A stretch of 64,000 nt of DNA, from contig CAYSPS010000002.1 in the NCBI GenBank assembly GCA_964432975.1, positions 7,049 to 71,048 of the forward strand, given 5' to 3'. The notes beneath the pieces are model-generated. The model had not been told where the DNA came from and searched no databases. It was given only the letters and a program-made list of their open reading frames with translations. Positions 7,934 to 16,642 of this stretch are shown one piece after another. Each line of letters opens with the position of its first letter. Position 1 is the stretch's first letter. Position numbers and translations under genes: made by a program. Source of the stretch: CAYSPS01 sp964432975. GTDB lineage: Bacteria; Babelota; Babeliae; Babelales; UBA12409.

Positions 7934-10237
7934 ATGAAAATATCGGTATCCTGGGTTTTTGAACATATTGCAGCCGACTGGCAAACATATAGTGTAAAAG
8001 ATCTCGTGCAATCTTTTACACAAACAACGGCTGAAATTGAGAATTTTTACCCATTACAAATACCCCTTGAAAGTTTGTTTTTGGTGCGCGTCATTGCCAT
8101 TCAAAACCATACGATTGTTGATATTCCAGAACTACAACAACAAGCAGAACTTCCTGTGCGCACGGATGCACACAAAAAAGACTGGTTTTTGATTAAAAAA
8201 GTTTCTGAAGGTTTTGTGTGGGCAGGCCTGCGTGATTTTGGGCACGCAAGTAGTGGCGATCTCATGCCAGCATTGCAGTGCGCCCCTGCTTTGCGTTCAG
8301 GCGCTTGGAAAAAACAGATTGTTGCTCACGATTATATTATTGATGTAAATAATACGGCAATCACAAATCGGCCAGATTTATGGGGCGCACGCGGAATTGC
8401 GTGCGAGTTTGCCGCAATTATCGACAAACCACTCATTCCCATTAAAAAATTTTTGCGCGCGCACACGCTTCATGAAGTATCGCCGACAGATAATTTACCA
8501 TTTTCAATTGCCAATCGTGCGCCTGATGCATGCAAACAATTTGCTGGACTTTATTTACAAGATGTGCACAATACCGCAAGCCCGCTTGCCATGGCATTGC
8601 GCCTGTGTAGCATCGATCAACGTCCTATTGATGCCCTCGTAGATACAACAAATTATGTCATGTTTGACCTGAGCCAACCAATGCACGCATTTGATGCAGC
8701 TCACCTTGCGCACACGCATCTTGAACCACGCAAGGCACAAGAAGGCACCGATTTAACGCTCCTTGATGGCACTACAATCAAACTTTCAGCCCAAGACTTA
8801 ATTATCAGCGATGGAACGCAGCCTGTCAGCCTTGCCGGCATTATGGGCGGGGCTCAAAGTGCCGTAAATGCATCCACGAAAAATGTACTTATTGAATCAG
8901 CAATTTTTGATGGCGCCACAGTTCGGTTGAGTGCTGCACGACACAAACTACGTACCCAGGCATCAATTCGCTTTGAAAAAGAACTCGATGAAACACAAAA
9001 TATCACGGCCTTGCAACGACTCCTGAAGATACTCAAGCAGGCGCATGTACCATATAACTGTACACAACCAATTTTATGTGTTACACGCCCCATTAAATCA
9101 GCAAGCATTTCGTGTACACCCGATCTATTCGATCACGAACTAGGCGTACATATTGCACCAGCATTTGTTAAAAAGACACTCAAAAAAATCGGGTTTCATG
9201 TGCACGGTAAAAACCCATTAATTGTCGATGTTCCATCATGGCGTGCAACCAAAGATATTACACAACCGTGTGACGTGGTTGAAGAAATAGGCAGATTTTA
9301 CGGATATAACAATATTCCAAAAATTTTGCCGACGCGTGCAATGACAACCAATGACAATTCGCCCTTTCTGCGTCGTCGAAAACTCAAGCAACATTGTGCT
9401 TTTGGCATGCACATGCATGAAGTCTATAACTATCCATTTTTTAATGAAACGTGGCTTGCACGTTTGCACTACAACCCAGAACAATGCGTTATCGCAAAAA
9501 ATCCACTCTCACGCAATGTCACGCGATTGGTAACTTCGCTCATTCCACATTTGTTACAAAACGTCGAGCAAAACATACATAAAGCAACTCATCTTCAATT
9601 TTTTGAACTCAATCGCACCTGGCACATGCACGAACAAAAACCACAAGAACATCTGTCACTTGCCGGCGTTATGTGGCAACCAAATGCACATATGTTTTAT
9701 CAAAGTAAAAGTGAACTCACTTCACTTTTTAACGTTTTAGGCTTAAAAATATATTGGGAAAAACCCTCTGAAAAACTTGCCCCATGGTATGATGCCACAC
9801 AGACCGCAGTTCTTAGACATAATAAAAAAATTATCGGGCTTGCGGGAATGCTCGACATGCGCTGGGCGGGCATTATTGGTAATGGCAATGCATTTATTTT
9901 TGAGTTAGATGCTCATTACTTGTGTACGTGTCCACTTACCACGCATACCTTTGTGCCACTTTCGCCATATCCATATCTTTACTTTGACGTCAGCATGCTT
10001 GCACCGCTTACACTCACGGTTGCCTATTTACAAGACTTCATTAAAACCATTGATCCACGTATTTATTCGGTGCAATTAATTGATTTGTTTAACAAAAAAG
10101 AGTGGGAAAACGAACGTTCTTTAACATTCCGCTACTTCATGCGTGATGAACATAAAACCCTTACAAAATCAGAGGGGGATGAGATACACGCACGTGTTGT
10201 TGCTGCGCTACAAACTAGTGGAGCGACCATTCGATGA
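7934..10237 (+). CDS. pheT: Phenylalanine-tRNA ligase beta subunit
   Basis: Beta subunit of the alpha2-beta2 synthetase that charges tRNA-Phe. Domain order is as expected. A divergent N-terminal tRNA-binding region is followed by a B3/B4 editing domain with DTTNYVMFDLSQPMHAFDA near residue 240. A B5 domain (about 395-465, VVEEIGRFYGYNNIP) follows, then a catalytic-like core. A C-terminal anticodon-binding ferredoxin-fold domain starts at SPYPYLYFDVSM near residue 677. At 767 residues it is close to the usual length. It begins an operon, overlapping lspA by an ATGA. The alpha subunit gene pheS, normally adjacent, is not in the window. Confidence 0.97.
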   Translation: MKISVSWVFEHIAADWQTYSVKDLVQSFTQTTAEIENFYPLQIPLESLFLVRVIAIQNHTIVDIPELQQQAELPVRTDAHKKDWFLIKKVSEGFVWAGLRDFGHASSGDLMPALQCAPALRSGAWKKQIVAHDYIIDVNNTAITNRPDLWGARGIACEFAAIIDKPLIPIKKFLRAHTLHEVSPTDNLPFSIANRAPDACKQFAGLYLQDVHNTASPLAMALRLCSIDQRPIDALVDTTNYVMFDLSQPMHAFDAAHLAHTHLEPRKAQEGTDLTLLDGTTIKLSAQDLIISDGTQPVSLAGIMGGAQSAVNASTKNVLIESAIFDGATVRLSAARHKLRTQASIRFEKELDETQNITALQRLLKILKQAHVPYNCTQPILCVTRPIKSASISCTPDLFDHELGVHIAPAFVKKTLKKIGFHVHGKNPLIVDVPSWRATKDITQPCDVVEEIGRFYGYNNIPKILPTRAMTTNDNSPFLRRRKLKQHCAFGMHMHEVYNYPFFNETWLARLHYNPEQCVIAKNPLSRNVTRLVTSLIPHLLQNVEQNIHKATHLQFFELNRTWHMHEQKPQEHLSLAGVMWQPNAHMFYQSKSELTSLFNVLGLKIYWEKPSEKLAPWYDATQTAVLRHNKKIIGLAGMLDMRWAGIIGNGNAFIFELDAHYLCTCPLTTHTFVPLSPYPYLYFDVSMLAPLTLTVAYLQDFIKTIDPRIYSVQLIDLFNKKEWENERSLTFRYFMRDEHKTLTKSEGDEIHARVVAALQTSGATIR

Positions 10238-10695
10238 CATACCACCAAAAAACATACGTAACTATTTTTACCGGAATTCTTATTTTTCTTGCCGACCGCA
10301 TGAGCAAATATTGGGCACTTAATTTTTTGCCACAACCCCTGAATCCAACACCGTGGTTAGGCTTTACGCCAACACTCAATCGCGGCATATCATTTGGTGC
10401 ATTTGATTCAAACAATTTTTTCACTTTTGTATTCATCAGCGCATTGGTGATCATATTGCTCTATTTTGTATTCACACTTGCCTATAAAGATTATCTTTCT
10501 CACCGGTGCATTCTGGGACATGCCTTGGTACTTGCTGGTGGTTTATCAAACTTACTCGATCGCACACTCTATCATGGTGTCATCGATTTTATTGCCCTTT
10601 CATATCATGGCTGGCAGTGGCCCACATTTAACATTGCTGATATTGCAATCACGATTGGTGTTTTAATCATCACAATACAAAATATACGCTCATGA
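10234..10695 (+). CDS. lspA: Lipoprotein signal peptidase II
   Basis: Inner-membrane aspartyl protease that removes signal peptides from prolipoproteins after diacylglyceryl transfer. At 153 residues with four predicted membrane helices it has the normal size. Family motifs are all present: NRGISFG, GGLSNLLDR with the first catalytic aspartate, GVIDFI, and FNIADIAI with the second. Its ATG overlaps the pheT stop (ATGA) and its stop overlaps pgpA in the same way, so translation is coupled. Likely substrates in this window are the Pal lipoprotein near 20 kb and the amidase-like lipoprotein near 40 kb. Confidence 0.97.
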   Translation: MTYHQKTYVTIFTGILIFLADRMSKYWALNFLPQPLNPTPWLGFTPTLNRGISFGAFDSNNFFTFVFISALVIILLYFVFTLAYKDYLSHRCILGHALVLAGGLSNLLDRTLYHGVIDFIALSYHGWQWPTFNIADIAITIGVLIITIQNIRS

Positions 10696-11165
10696 ACTAT
10701 GTTAAACTTGCACATGCAATCGCAACGCTTGGACCAATAGGTCATTTGCCAGCTCCTGGCACAGCAGCAACGCTCGTGTGCATGGGAACTCTGCTATTTT
10801 TGGGAAAACTTGGTTTGCCAACCGGTGCCCTTGTCTGGGCTCTCGTGCCGCTCGTGGGCCTTGGTATGATTATTGTTCATGGTGCATTACAGACGCTTAC
10901 AGATCATGATCCACAAGAAATTGTGTTTGATGAGATACTCGGCTATTGCCTGGCGCAAAGCATTTTTCCGCTCAGTTTCTTTTGGCTTGCTAGTGGCATG
11001 ATTATTTTTCGCGTACTTGATATTTTAAAACCACTGGGCATCAAACGTTGTGAGCATTTTGAAGGCGCAGCTGGTATCATTTGCGACGATCTTTTAGCAG
11101 GATTTTATACACAAATCGTGCTTATTGCCACACGTATCGGACTTGAAGTATGGTTTGGCTATTAA
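10692..11165 (+). CDS. pgpA: Phosphatidylglycerophosphatase A
   Basis: Dephosphorylates phosphatidylglycerophosphate to phosphatidylglycerol in the inner membrane. The N-terminus has the family signature GPIGHLPAPGTAATL (about 14-28), and the acidic motif EIVFDEILGY lies near residue 77. Three or four hydrophobic helices are visible, length 157. Phosphatidylglycerol is the lipid donor for lipoprotein maturation, which fits the coupling to lspA (ATGA overlap). The 3' end overlaps comF by 16 bases. Confidence 0.93.
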   Translation: MNYVKLAHAIATLGPIGHLPAPGTAATLVCMGTLLFLGKLGLPTGALVWALVPLVGLGMIIVHGALQTLTDHDPQEIVFDEILGYCLAQSIFPLSFFWLASGMIIFRVLDILKPLGIKRCEHFEGAAGIICDDLLAGFYTQIVLIATRIGLEVWFGY

Positions 11166-11851
11166 GTGCGCTTGCACGCCACACAAAAGACATTTTGAGC
11201 CCAGCGCGTTGTGCTTTTTGTCAGCGCGCGTTGCCGGCACGCACGTATTGGTGCAACGACTGCGTCAACAAACTCCCCCCACTTGCAAGTCAAAAGCTGC
11301 GATTAACACCACGTATAAATATAGACGTATATGCAGCAACAGAATATAACGTGTATACCAAAAAACTTATTATGCGCAAACATGCAGGCAACATTGATGG
11401 GTGCTATGCGCTTGCGCAACTTATACATGAACGCGCACCCTGGCAAATACTTAGCTGCGATGCATTGGTACCAATACCCCTGCATTGGTGGCGGCAAGCT
11501 TATCGCGGTTTTAATCAAGCACATGAAATTGCCACTTTACTCACACAACATCACCCATGTACGGTACAAAATCTCGTGCGCCGCACACGCGCCACGGCAT
11601 ATCAGGCATCACTCACGATCGAGCAACGTGCGCATAATGTACATAATGCCTTTGCGCTCAGCACGCGGGCGTATAAACAAGATTACACAAATAAACATCT
11701 GGTATTAGTTGATGACCTTATGACGACAGGAAATACGCTCATACAAGCAGGCCGTGCACTTTTGGCACTCAAACCAGCATCAATCAGCGCGCTTGTGGCA
11801 TGTCGCGCAATTGAACGCATTGCACATACAACGCTCATTTTGCACGAATGA
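11150..11851 (+). CDS. comF: ComF family phosphoribosyltransferase-like protein
   Basis: Shows the ComF layout. An N-terminal zinc-finger-like region has CAFCQRALPARTYWCNDC (about 19-36). A C-terminal phosphoribosyltransferase fold follows, with LVLVDDLMTTGNT as the PRPP-binding loop near residue 183 and RRTRATAYQASLTIEQR before it. In competent bacteria ComF helps natural transformation. A yifB/comM homolog at 56.8 kb is another gene often linked to competence. It overlaps pgpA by 16 bases and ends the pheT-lspA-pgpA-comF operon. Confidence 0.9.
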   Translation: MVWLLSALARHTKDILSPARCAFCQRALPARTYWCNDCVNKLPPLASQKLRLTPRINIDVYAATEYNVYTKKLIMRKHAGNIDGCYALAQLIHERAPWQILSCDALVPIPLHWWRQAYRGFNQAHEIATLLTQHHPCTVQNLVRRTRATAYQASLTIEQRAHNVHNAFALSTRAYKQDYTNKHLVLVDDLMTTGNTLIQAGRALLALKPASISALVACRAIERIAHTTLILHE

Positions 11852-11899
11852 AAGCAGATTATTGCAAAATTTCAACTTTTCATATAACAGTCAAATGGT

Positions 11900-11933
11900 T
11901 GACAATTATGACAATCGACTGTCATAATTGTCA
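11900..11933. promoter_or_regulatory. TGTCA-box inverted repeat upstream of AAA/DUF4143 gene
   Basis: Perfect 14-bp inverted repeat TGACAATTATGACA, spacer ATCGAC, TGTCATAATTGTCA. Each arm holds two TGTCA/TGACA pentamers 9 bases apart, giving four boxes. It lies 28 bases before the ATG at 11962 and overlaps a TTGACA that could serve as -35. A similar array precedes the second AAA/DUF4143 gene at 13.3 kb. Probably an operator. Confidence 0.6.
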
Positions 11934-11961
11934 TGTTATATATAAAAAACGAAAAAAGACG

Positions 11962-13146
11962 ATGATGTTTAGGAGAAATTTAAAAAAAATTCTTCTTGCC
12001 CGTGCGAGCAAGATTCCTGTCGTCGCCATTGTTGGTCCCCGCCAATCGGGTAAAACTACGCTGGCAAAAGCAGTTTTTAAAAAGCATGTATACGTATCAC
12101 TCGAAACATTTGAAGATCGAGAATTGGCGGAAGCTGATCCGCGCAGATTTTTTGAAGCCCACACAAGCAAACATGGCATCATCATAGACGAGGTTCAGCG
12201 TGTACCAAAAATCCTTTCATACATACAACTTTTGGTCGATACCGCATACAAGCCAGGATACTTCATCCTCACCGGATCGCAAAACATTATGCTTAATCAG
12301 GCAATCTCGCAAACATTGGCTGGTCGAATTTCAATTCTCACGCTGTTGCCACTTTCGATAGCAGAAATGCGCACCAACAAACTTCTTTCTTCAAGTATCG
12401 AGAAGACGGCGTGCGCGGGTTTTTATCCACGCATTTTTGCTCAGAAACTTGATTATGTGAGCTGGTACCCTGATTACATTGAGGCATATGTTGAACGCGA
12501 TGCGCGACTTATTTTAAACATTTCGCAACTAAGTACCTTTAGACGTTTTATCCGTTTATGTGCAGCACGTGTTGGCCAATTGCTCAACACTGCATCACTT
12601 GCCAACGACTGTGGCGTTGATCAGCGAACAGCAAAATCATGGCTTTCGCTATTAGAAACAAGTTACCTTTTATTCCTGTTGCCAACACATCACACCAATT
12701 TTAATAAACGTCTCATAAAATCTCCAAAAATCTATTTTTATGACACCGGACTTGTCTGTTGCCTGCTGGACATAAAAACAACCGAACAACTACACGAACA
12801 TTATTTACGCGGAAATATTATTGAAAATATGCTTATAGCAGACATCATAAAATACTTCTATAACCGCGGCGAACGTCCATCACACCTTGGTTTTTGGCGC
12901 GATCAAACTGGCAATGAGATCGACTGCATCATTCCCCAAGGGAACCGTCTCGTGCCCGTTGAAATCAGAGCAAGCAAAACGATTGTATCTGATTATTTTA
13001 AGGGCCTCAATTTCTTTAACACACTTGCTCGTGGTGCTGGAGAGCCTGGCTTTATTATTTATGCTGGCCCACGAAACCAATCGCGCCAACAAGGAACGGT
13101 TCTCAGTTGGCGACACATTGATAATATATTTAAAAACCGCACATAA
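11962..13146 (+). CDS. AAA ATPase with C-terminal DUF4143
   Basis: Belongs to the AAA_14/DUF4143 ATPases. The Walker A motif GPRQSGKTT lies about residue 24, IIIDEVQRVP follows as Walker B with the family's conserved glutamine and arginine, and LTGSQN as sensor 1. The C-terminal half is a DUF4143 module with winged-helix-like and nuclease-like elements (EIDCIIPQGNRLVPVEIRA). Roles of the family are poorly defined; genes are spread by horizontal transfer. The frame extends upstream to 11848, overlapping the comF stop. Homology, and the palindrome inside that extension, favour a start at the ATG pair 11962/11965. Length about 394. No good ribosome site is visible. Confidence 0.85.
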   Translation: MMFRRNLKKILLARASKIPVVAIVGPRQSGKTTLAKAVFKKHVYVSLETFEDRELAEADPRRFFEAHTSKHGIIIDEVQRVPKILSYIQLLVDTAYKPGYFILTGSQNIMLNQAISQTLAGRISILTLLPLSIAEMRTNKLLSSSIEKTACAGFYPRIFAQKLDYVSWYPDYIEAYVERDARLILNISQLSTFRRFIRLCAARVGQLLNTASLANDCGVDQRTAKSWLSLLETSYLLFLLPTHHTNFNKRLIKSPKIYFYDTGLVCCLLDIKTTEQLHEHYLRGNIIENMLIADIIKYFYNRGERPSHLGFWRDQTGNEIDCIIPQGNRLVPVEIRASKTIVSDYFKGLNFFNTLARGAGEPGFIIYAGPRNQSRQQGTVLSWRHIDNIFKNRT

Positions 13147-13195
13147 TTTTTTAAATCTCTCCACGCCATGCACGAATATCTGCAAAAAGTTTAAT

Positions 13196-13213
13196 TTGGT
13201 AGTATACTACCAA
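13196..13213 (+). promoter_or_regulatory. tRNA-Arg -10 region within an 18-bp palindrome
   Basis: TTGGTAGTATACTACCAA is a perfect palindrome. It contains TATACT (13203-13208) 12 bases before the tRNA, a typical -10 position. No strong -35 is seen. Confidence 0.55.
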
Positions 13214-13220
13214 TATCGCT

Positions 13221-13296
<76 letters not shown>

Positions 13297-13324
13297 AAAA
13301 ACCGCCATTTCTTGTCAAATCTGT

Positions 13325-13355
13325 CACTTACTGTCATAAATTATGACAGTAAGTG
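13325..13355. promoter_or_regulatory. TGTCA-box palindrome upstream of the decayed AAA/DUF4143 gene
   Basis: Perfect 15-bp arms CACTTACTGTCATAA and TTATGACAGTAAGTG around a single A. TGTCA/TGACA boxes occur at 13313, 13322, 13332 and 13344, about 9-12 bases apart. A GTCAAAT also precedes the array, as it does in the array at 11.9 kb. It lies 38 bases before the pseudogene ATG and 28 after tRNA-Arg. Confidence 0.6.
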
Positions 13356-13393
13356 TCGAATTTTCTGACTAATTTTTTTTGGAGAGTAAGACG

Positions 13394-14597
13394 ATGCTGT
13401 TCAAGCGACACGTGCGGCCATTCTTACAAAGCGCGCAGCCCGGTGGTATTGTTAAATGGTGCGCGGCAAGTTGGCAAAAGTGCGCTTTCGCTTTCGTTTC
13501 AAAAAGAAAATAAATACACGTACGTTACGTTTGATGATGAAATCGTATACTTGGCGCCAAAAGTGATCCAGTGATTTTGTAGCTAATCTCGCAAAACCGG
13601 TTATTATCGATGAAGTACAGCGCATTCCCGAGCTCTTTTTGGCAATTAAACGCGATGTTGACAAGCGCCGTGTGTCTGGTGATTATCTGCTTACCGGATC
13701 GGCAAACCCGTTGTTAATTACGCGCTTGGCGACTCACTTGCCGGCCGTATGGAAATTATCAATCTTATGCCACTTTCACAAGGAGAAATAGCGGGAACCC
13801 AATATTTGTTTATCGATGCGATTTTTAGTGCGAAAAATTTTAAGAATCCACAGACTTTTTTAACCAAGCAGAGTTTATTTGAAAAAATGTACACTGGGGG
13901 CTATCCTTCGGTGCAGCACATTGATGAAGAAGCATGCCAGGCCTGGCTACGTTCGTATGTAAATTTATTGTTGCAAAAAGACATCAAAGACTTGGCGCAG
14001 ATCAAGAAACTTACACAACTGCCAAATTTACTCAAAATTTTGGCAGCGCGCGCATCTGGTCTACTCAACGTTGCCGAGCTGTCGCGCGAGAGCAAGCTTA
14101 CGGCAAAAACCTCGCATCGCTATTTAGCGTTGCTGGAAACAATTTTTATCATTAATACACAGCCGGCATGGATTACAAACTTATTTTGCGATTTACCAAA
14201 TCGCCAAAATCGTATTTTATCGATACCGGGGCTCCTTATGTATCTGCTTGGCATCAATGTACAACGCGCAGCTACTGAAAATATCTTGATGGGCAAGATA
14301 TCTGAAAATTTCGTTGTAAGTGAACTTAAAAAACAAGCAACTTGGTACGCAACAACGGTACAACTATACCATTTTTTATAACGTCATCGTGAGAAAAAAC
14401 GGATGTAGTTCTTTAAAATCAAGCTGGCGAAACTGTTGGTATTTAAGATAAAGATGAGCGAAAAAATTGAGCCTCACGATTTTAAGGGGCTAAGATTTCT
14501 GCAAGAAAAAGTTAAAGATAAGTTTGTTCATGGTGTTGTCTTGTACACCGGCCAACAAGCAGTCGTCTTTGGCAAAAATCTTTGGGCATTGCCGTGA
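13394..14597 (+). pseudogene. Decayed AAA ATPase/DUF4143 gene
   Basis: A second AAA_14/DUF4143 gene broken into several frames. The start MLFKRHVRPFLQSAQP follows GGAGAG; Walker A (NGARQVGKSA) is in the next frame after an apparent extra C near 13440. IIDEVQRIPELF and LLTGSANP lie in a further frame, and from 13749 the DUF4143 part (MEIINLMPLSQGEI to MGKISENFVVSELKKQ) in yet another. Past 14381 the remnant GLRFLQEKVKDKFVHGVVLYTGQQ can still be read to a stop at 14595. At least four shifts, some outside homopolymers, point to genuine decay. It is a diverged relative, not a fresh copy, of the gene at 11962. Confidence 0.88.
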
Positions 14598-14617
14598 ATG
14601 AGGTGTGAGAATAAACA

Positions 14618-14658
14618 AACCAATAAAGAGGGGCCAGAACGGCCCCTCTTTATTGGTT
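14618..14658. terminator. Bidirectional terminator, 18-bp perfect stem
   Basis: AACCAATAAAGAGGGGCC, loop AGAAC, then the exact complement followed by TT. It lies between the convergent pseudogene and the minus-strand exported-protein gene, 8 bases from the latter's stop, so it can serve both. Confidence 0.85.
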
Positions 14659-14665
14659 TCAACCG

Positions 14666-15586
14666 TTATTCATCATCTGGTGGCAGCGGGATATCTTCTG
14701 GTGCAACTGGAGCAGGTGATTGCAAGAGTAATCCCATAACTGGCGTCACTTTTGGATCTGCCAAACATGCTGTAACTGCACCAGAGAGCGCCGTGCTATA
14801 CATTATATTGAAAATTCCCAGTGCCATCTTGGATTGACCAGCTATAAAGCTATAAATTGAACCAGATGCTTTGGCGTCCGTAACATTCTTTCCAAGTGAG
14901 TTGGCCAAATCTGTAACCGTTTCCGCTGAGGACTTGGCGGCAAAGTATGCGTATGACTTGAATACGGCCGGTTGCAGCGCATATCTCAAGAAGCTGTTAA
15001 ACATGGCTGCCGTTCTGTTTGTAGCCTTTTCTGCAGGAGGAAATAGTTTTTGTACCGTACATCTGGCAGCAACTGTTGCAAACACGACCGGACCGGTAGC
15101 TTTTAAATTAGCCGGCATAACGTCCTTGCAAACTGTCGCCGTTGTTACAATATTTTCCAAACACAATCCAGACACTGTTTGGGGCAAAAGTTCCTTAAAC
15201 AATTTCAAAGGATTGGTCAACACGCCGAGACCAACACTATCAAGCAAGTCTATAAATGGTTGTACAGCATCAGTGATAGTACTAAAGGTATCCTTCGAAA
15301 AATCGGCCATTTTTGTACACAACAATTTTACATCGCCATTTGCAACGGCAATCGCTTTTTCTGCACCTTGCTTACAGGCAACCCCTGCGACGATTTGTAC
15401 TATAAGTGGAATAAATGCATTATCTCGTAGTTTTTCTGGAAGTTTAACTTTAAACTTGTCCACCATCGCTTGCACTTTTGGGACAAACACTTTATCGCAC
15501 ATACAACTAGCGAAGGTAGGCGGCTCCATTGCTTTAAACTGTGTTATTACCATAATCAAAGCTGATAAAATTAACAACTTCTTCAT
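14666..15586 (-). CDS. Exported protein of unknown function (306 aa)
   Basis: Starts MKKLLILSALIMVITQFKA and then MEPPTF, a signal peptide whose predicted cleavage leaves a methionine at +1. The mature protein is helical and alanine/valine-rich with about eight cysteines (CMCDK, VACKQ, LLCTK, GLCLEN, TVCKD, ARCTV, TACLAD), spaced widely. It ends in a proline- and aspartate-rich tail (PVAPEDIPLPPDDE). AGGGAG upstream supports the ATG at 15586. Even cysteine number and export suggest disulfides. No family recognised. Confidence 0.7.
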   Translation of the reverse strand: MKKLLILSALIMVITQFKAMEPPTFASCMCDKVFVPKVQAMVDKFKVKLPEKLRDNAFIPLIVQIVAGVACKQGAEKAIAVANGDVKLLCTKMADFSKDTFSTITDAVQPFIDLLDSVGLGVLTNPLKLFKELLPQTVSGLCLENIVTTATVCKDVMPANLKATGPVVFATVAARCTVQKLFPPAEKATNRTAAMFNSFLRYALQPAVFKSYAYFAAKSSAETVTDLANSLGKNVTDAKASGSIYSFIAGQSKMALGIFNIMYSTALSGAVTACLADPKVTPVMGLLLQSPAPVAPEDIPLPPDDE

Positions 15587-15894
15587 AAACAACTCCCTTT
15601 TTAAACCCTATTTAATCAAAAAACATCTTTTTTATTACCCCATCCCCCCAAAATCCTCCTTTCTAGGACATGTGATAAAAGTACTTTTAAAGAACACCTT
15701 AAAGTACCTTTGATTCATACTTCTCACCTTTCTGACTTCAGACTAACCAAATATATAAATCAAAGTAAATAATTTAATTAAAAATTTTTGCAATAATAAT
15801 TCCAATTAAAAAATTAAAAATTCTTTGCTTTTTCAAATCAATATTCGTACCATGATGACAAAGATTGTCTCACATACCAATTAAGGATAAAACT

Positions 15895-16304
15895 ATGGAT
15901 CGTTTACAACTGCGCTATAAATTCGTCAAAAAGGCACTTGATCGGCTTGAAGAGGCGATTGAACGGTTAACCGCCATTGCCAACCCTTCAACGGAAGATT
16001 ATCGCTTTGTTCGCGATTCGGCCATCAAACGTTTTGAATTGTGTGCAGATGTGCTTTGGAAATACGTTAAACTATATTTATTGGTCCGCAAGGGGTTGCT
16101 CAAACAACGCCCAAAGATGTGTTTCGCTCATGTTTAAATGCACAGACATTGACAGGCGCAGACGTTCAACGCGCGCTTGGGATGATCGATGCGCGCAATA
16201 TAACGGTACACATATATAAAGAAGAAATTGCAGAACAAGTCGCACTACAATTGCCCCACTTTACCAAACTTATGCGCAAAATCATTATCGCAATGCAGCC
16301 GTAG
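15895..16304 (+). CDS. HEPN-domain (HI0074-like) putative toxin, split by a -1 frame change
   Basis: Resembles the HI0074-type HEPN proteins that pair with MNT nucleotidyltransferases. The first frame (15895 to about 16116) reads MDRLQLRYKFVKKALDRLEE through KRFELCADVLWKYVKLYLL. The second (to 16304) reads DVFRSCLNAQ, then DARNITVH, the catalytic RX4H RNase motif. The frames join by a -1 step at 16110-16116, where C CCA AAG is a slippery heptamer. AAGGGG lies 14 bases upstream of it, as in dnaX-like frameshift sites. A missing A in the run would explain it equally well. Without the change the protein stops at 81 residues and lacks the RNase motif. It is followed by the MNT gene 12 bases on. 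Confidence 0.75.
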
Positions 16305-16316
16305 GGAATGCACAAA

Positions 16317-16604
16317 ATGTTAAACTCTGAATATCAAAATCAGTTGCTTACCATTATCAAAAAACACGTCCCAACGTGTACCGTTTATTTGTATGGCTCA
16401 CGAGCACGTGGTGACCATCAACCAAGTTCTGATATCGATCTGGCTATAGATGCCGGCGCTAAAATTCATTGGCATATTTTAAGCGACATTCGCAATGACA
16501 TTGAAGAATCAACTATACCATTTTTTGTTGATGTTGTTGACGTACACGATAGTGATCAAGATTTTTCAAACGAAATCAAAAAAGATTGGATAAGATTAAT
16601 ATGA
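16317..16604 (+). CDS. MNT-type minimal nucleotidyltransferase (putative antitoxin)
   Basis: A 95-residue minimal nucleotidyltransferase. The signature GSRARGDHQPSSDIDLAID (about 27-45) matches GSxARG...DxD, with the two metal-binding aspartates, and a third acidic residue is likely in FVDVVDVHD. In characterised HEPN-MNT systems this enzyme silences the HEPN RNase by adding AMP residues near its active site. The start at 16317 follows AGGGA by 9 bases; an ATG at 16308 is too close. It directly follows the HEPN gene. The MNT frame is intact while the HEPN frame is split. Confidence 0.88.
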   Translation: MLNSEYQNQLLTIIKKHVPTCTVYLYGSRARGDHQPSSDIDLAIDAGAKIHWHILSDIRNDIEESTIPFFVDVVDVHDSDQDFSNEIKKDWIRLI

Positions 16605-16642
16605 CCAAAAATGCTAAGAAATTATCGAAAAAATTTCTTAGC

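Noticed and set aside
11848..11961. Upstream in-frame extension of the AAA/DUF4143 gene, coupled to comF by ATGA
   Set aside because: The extension contains the palindrome and does not resemble family N-termini; the paralog starts at the equivalent MLFKRH.
14871..15713. Long open frame on the plus strand (280 codons)
   Set aside because: It is antisense to the exported protein with signal peptide and ribosome site on the minus strand, and has no such signals itself.
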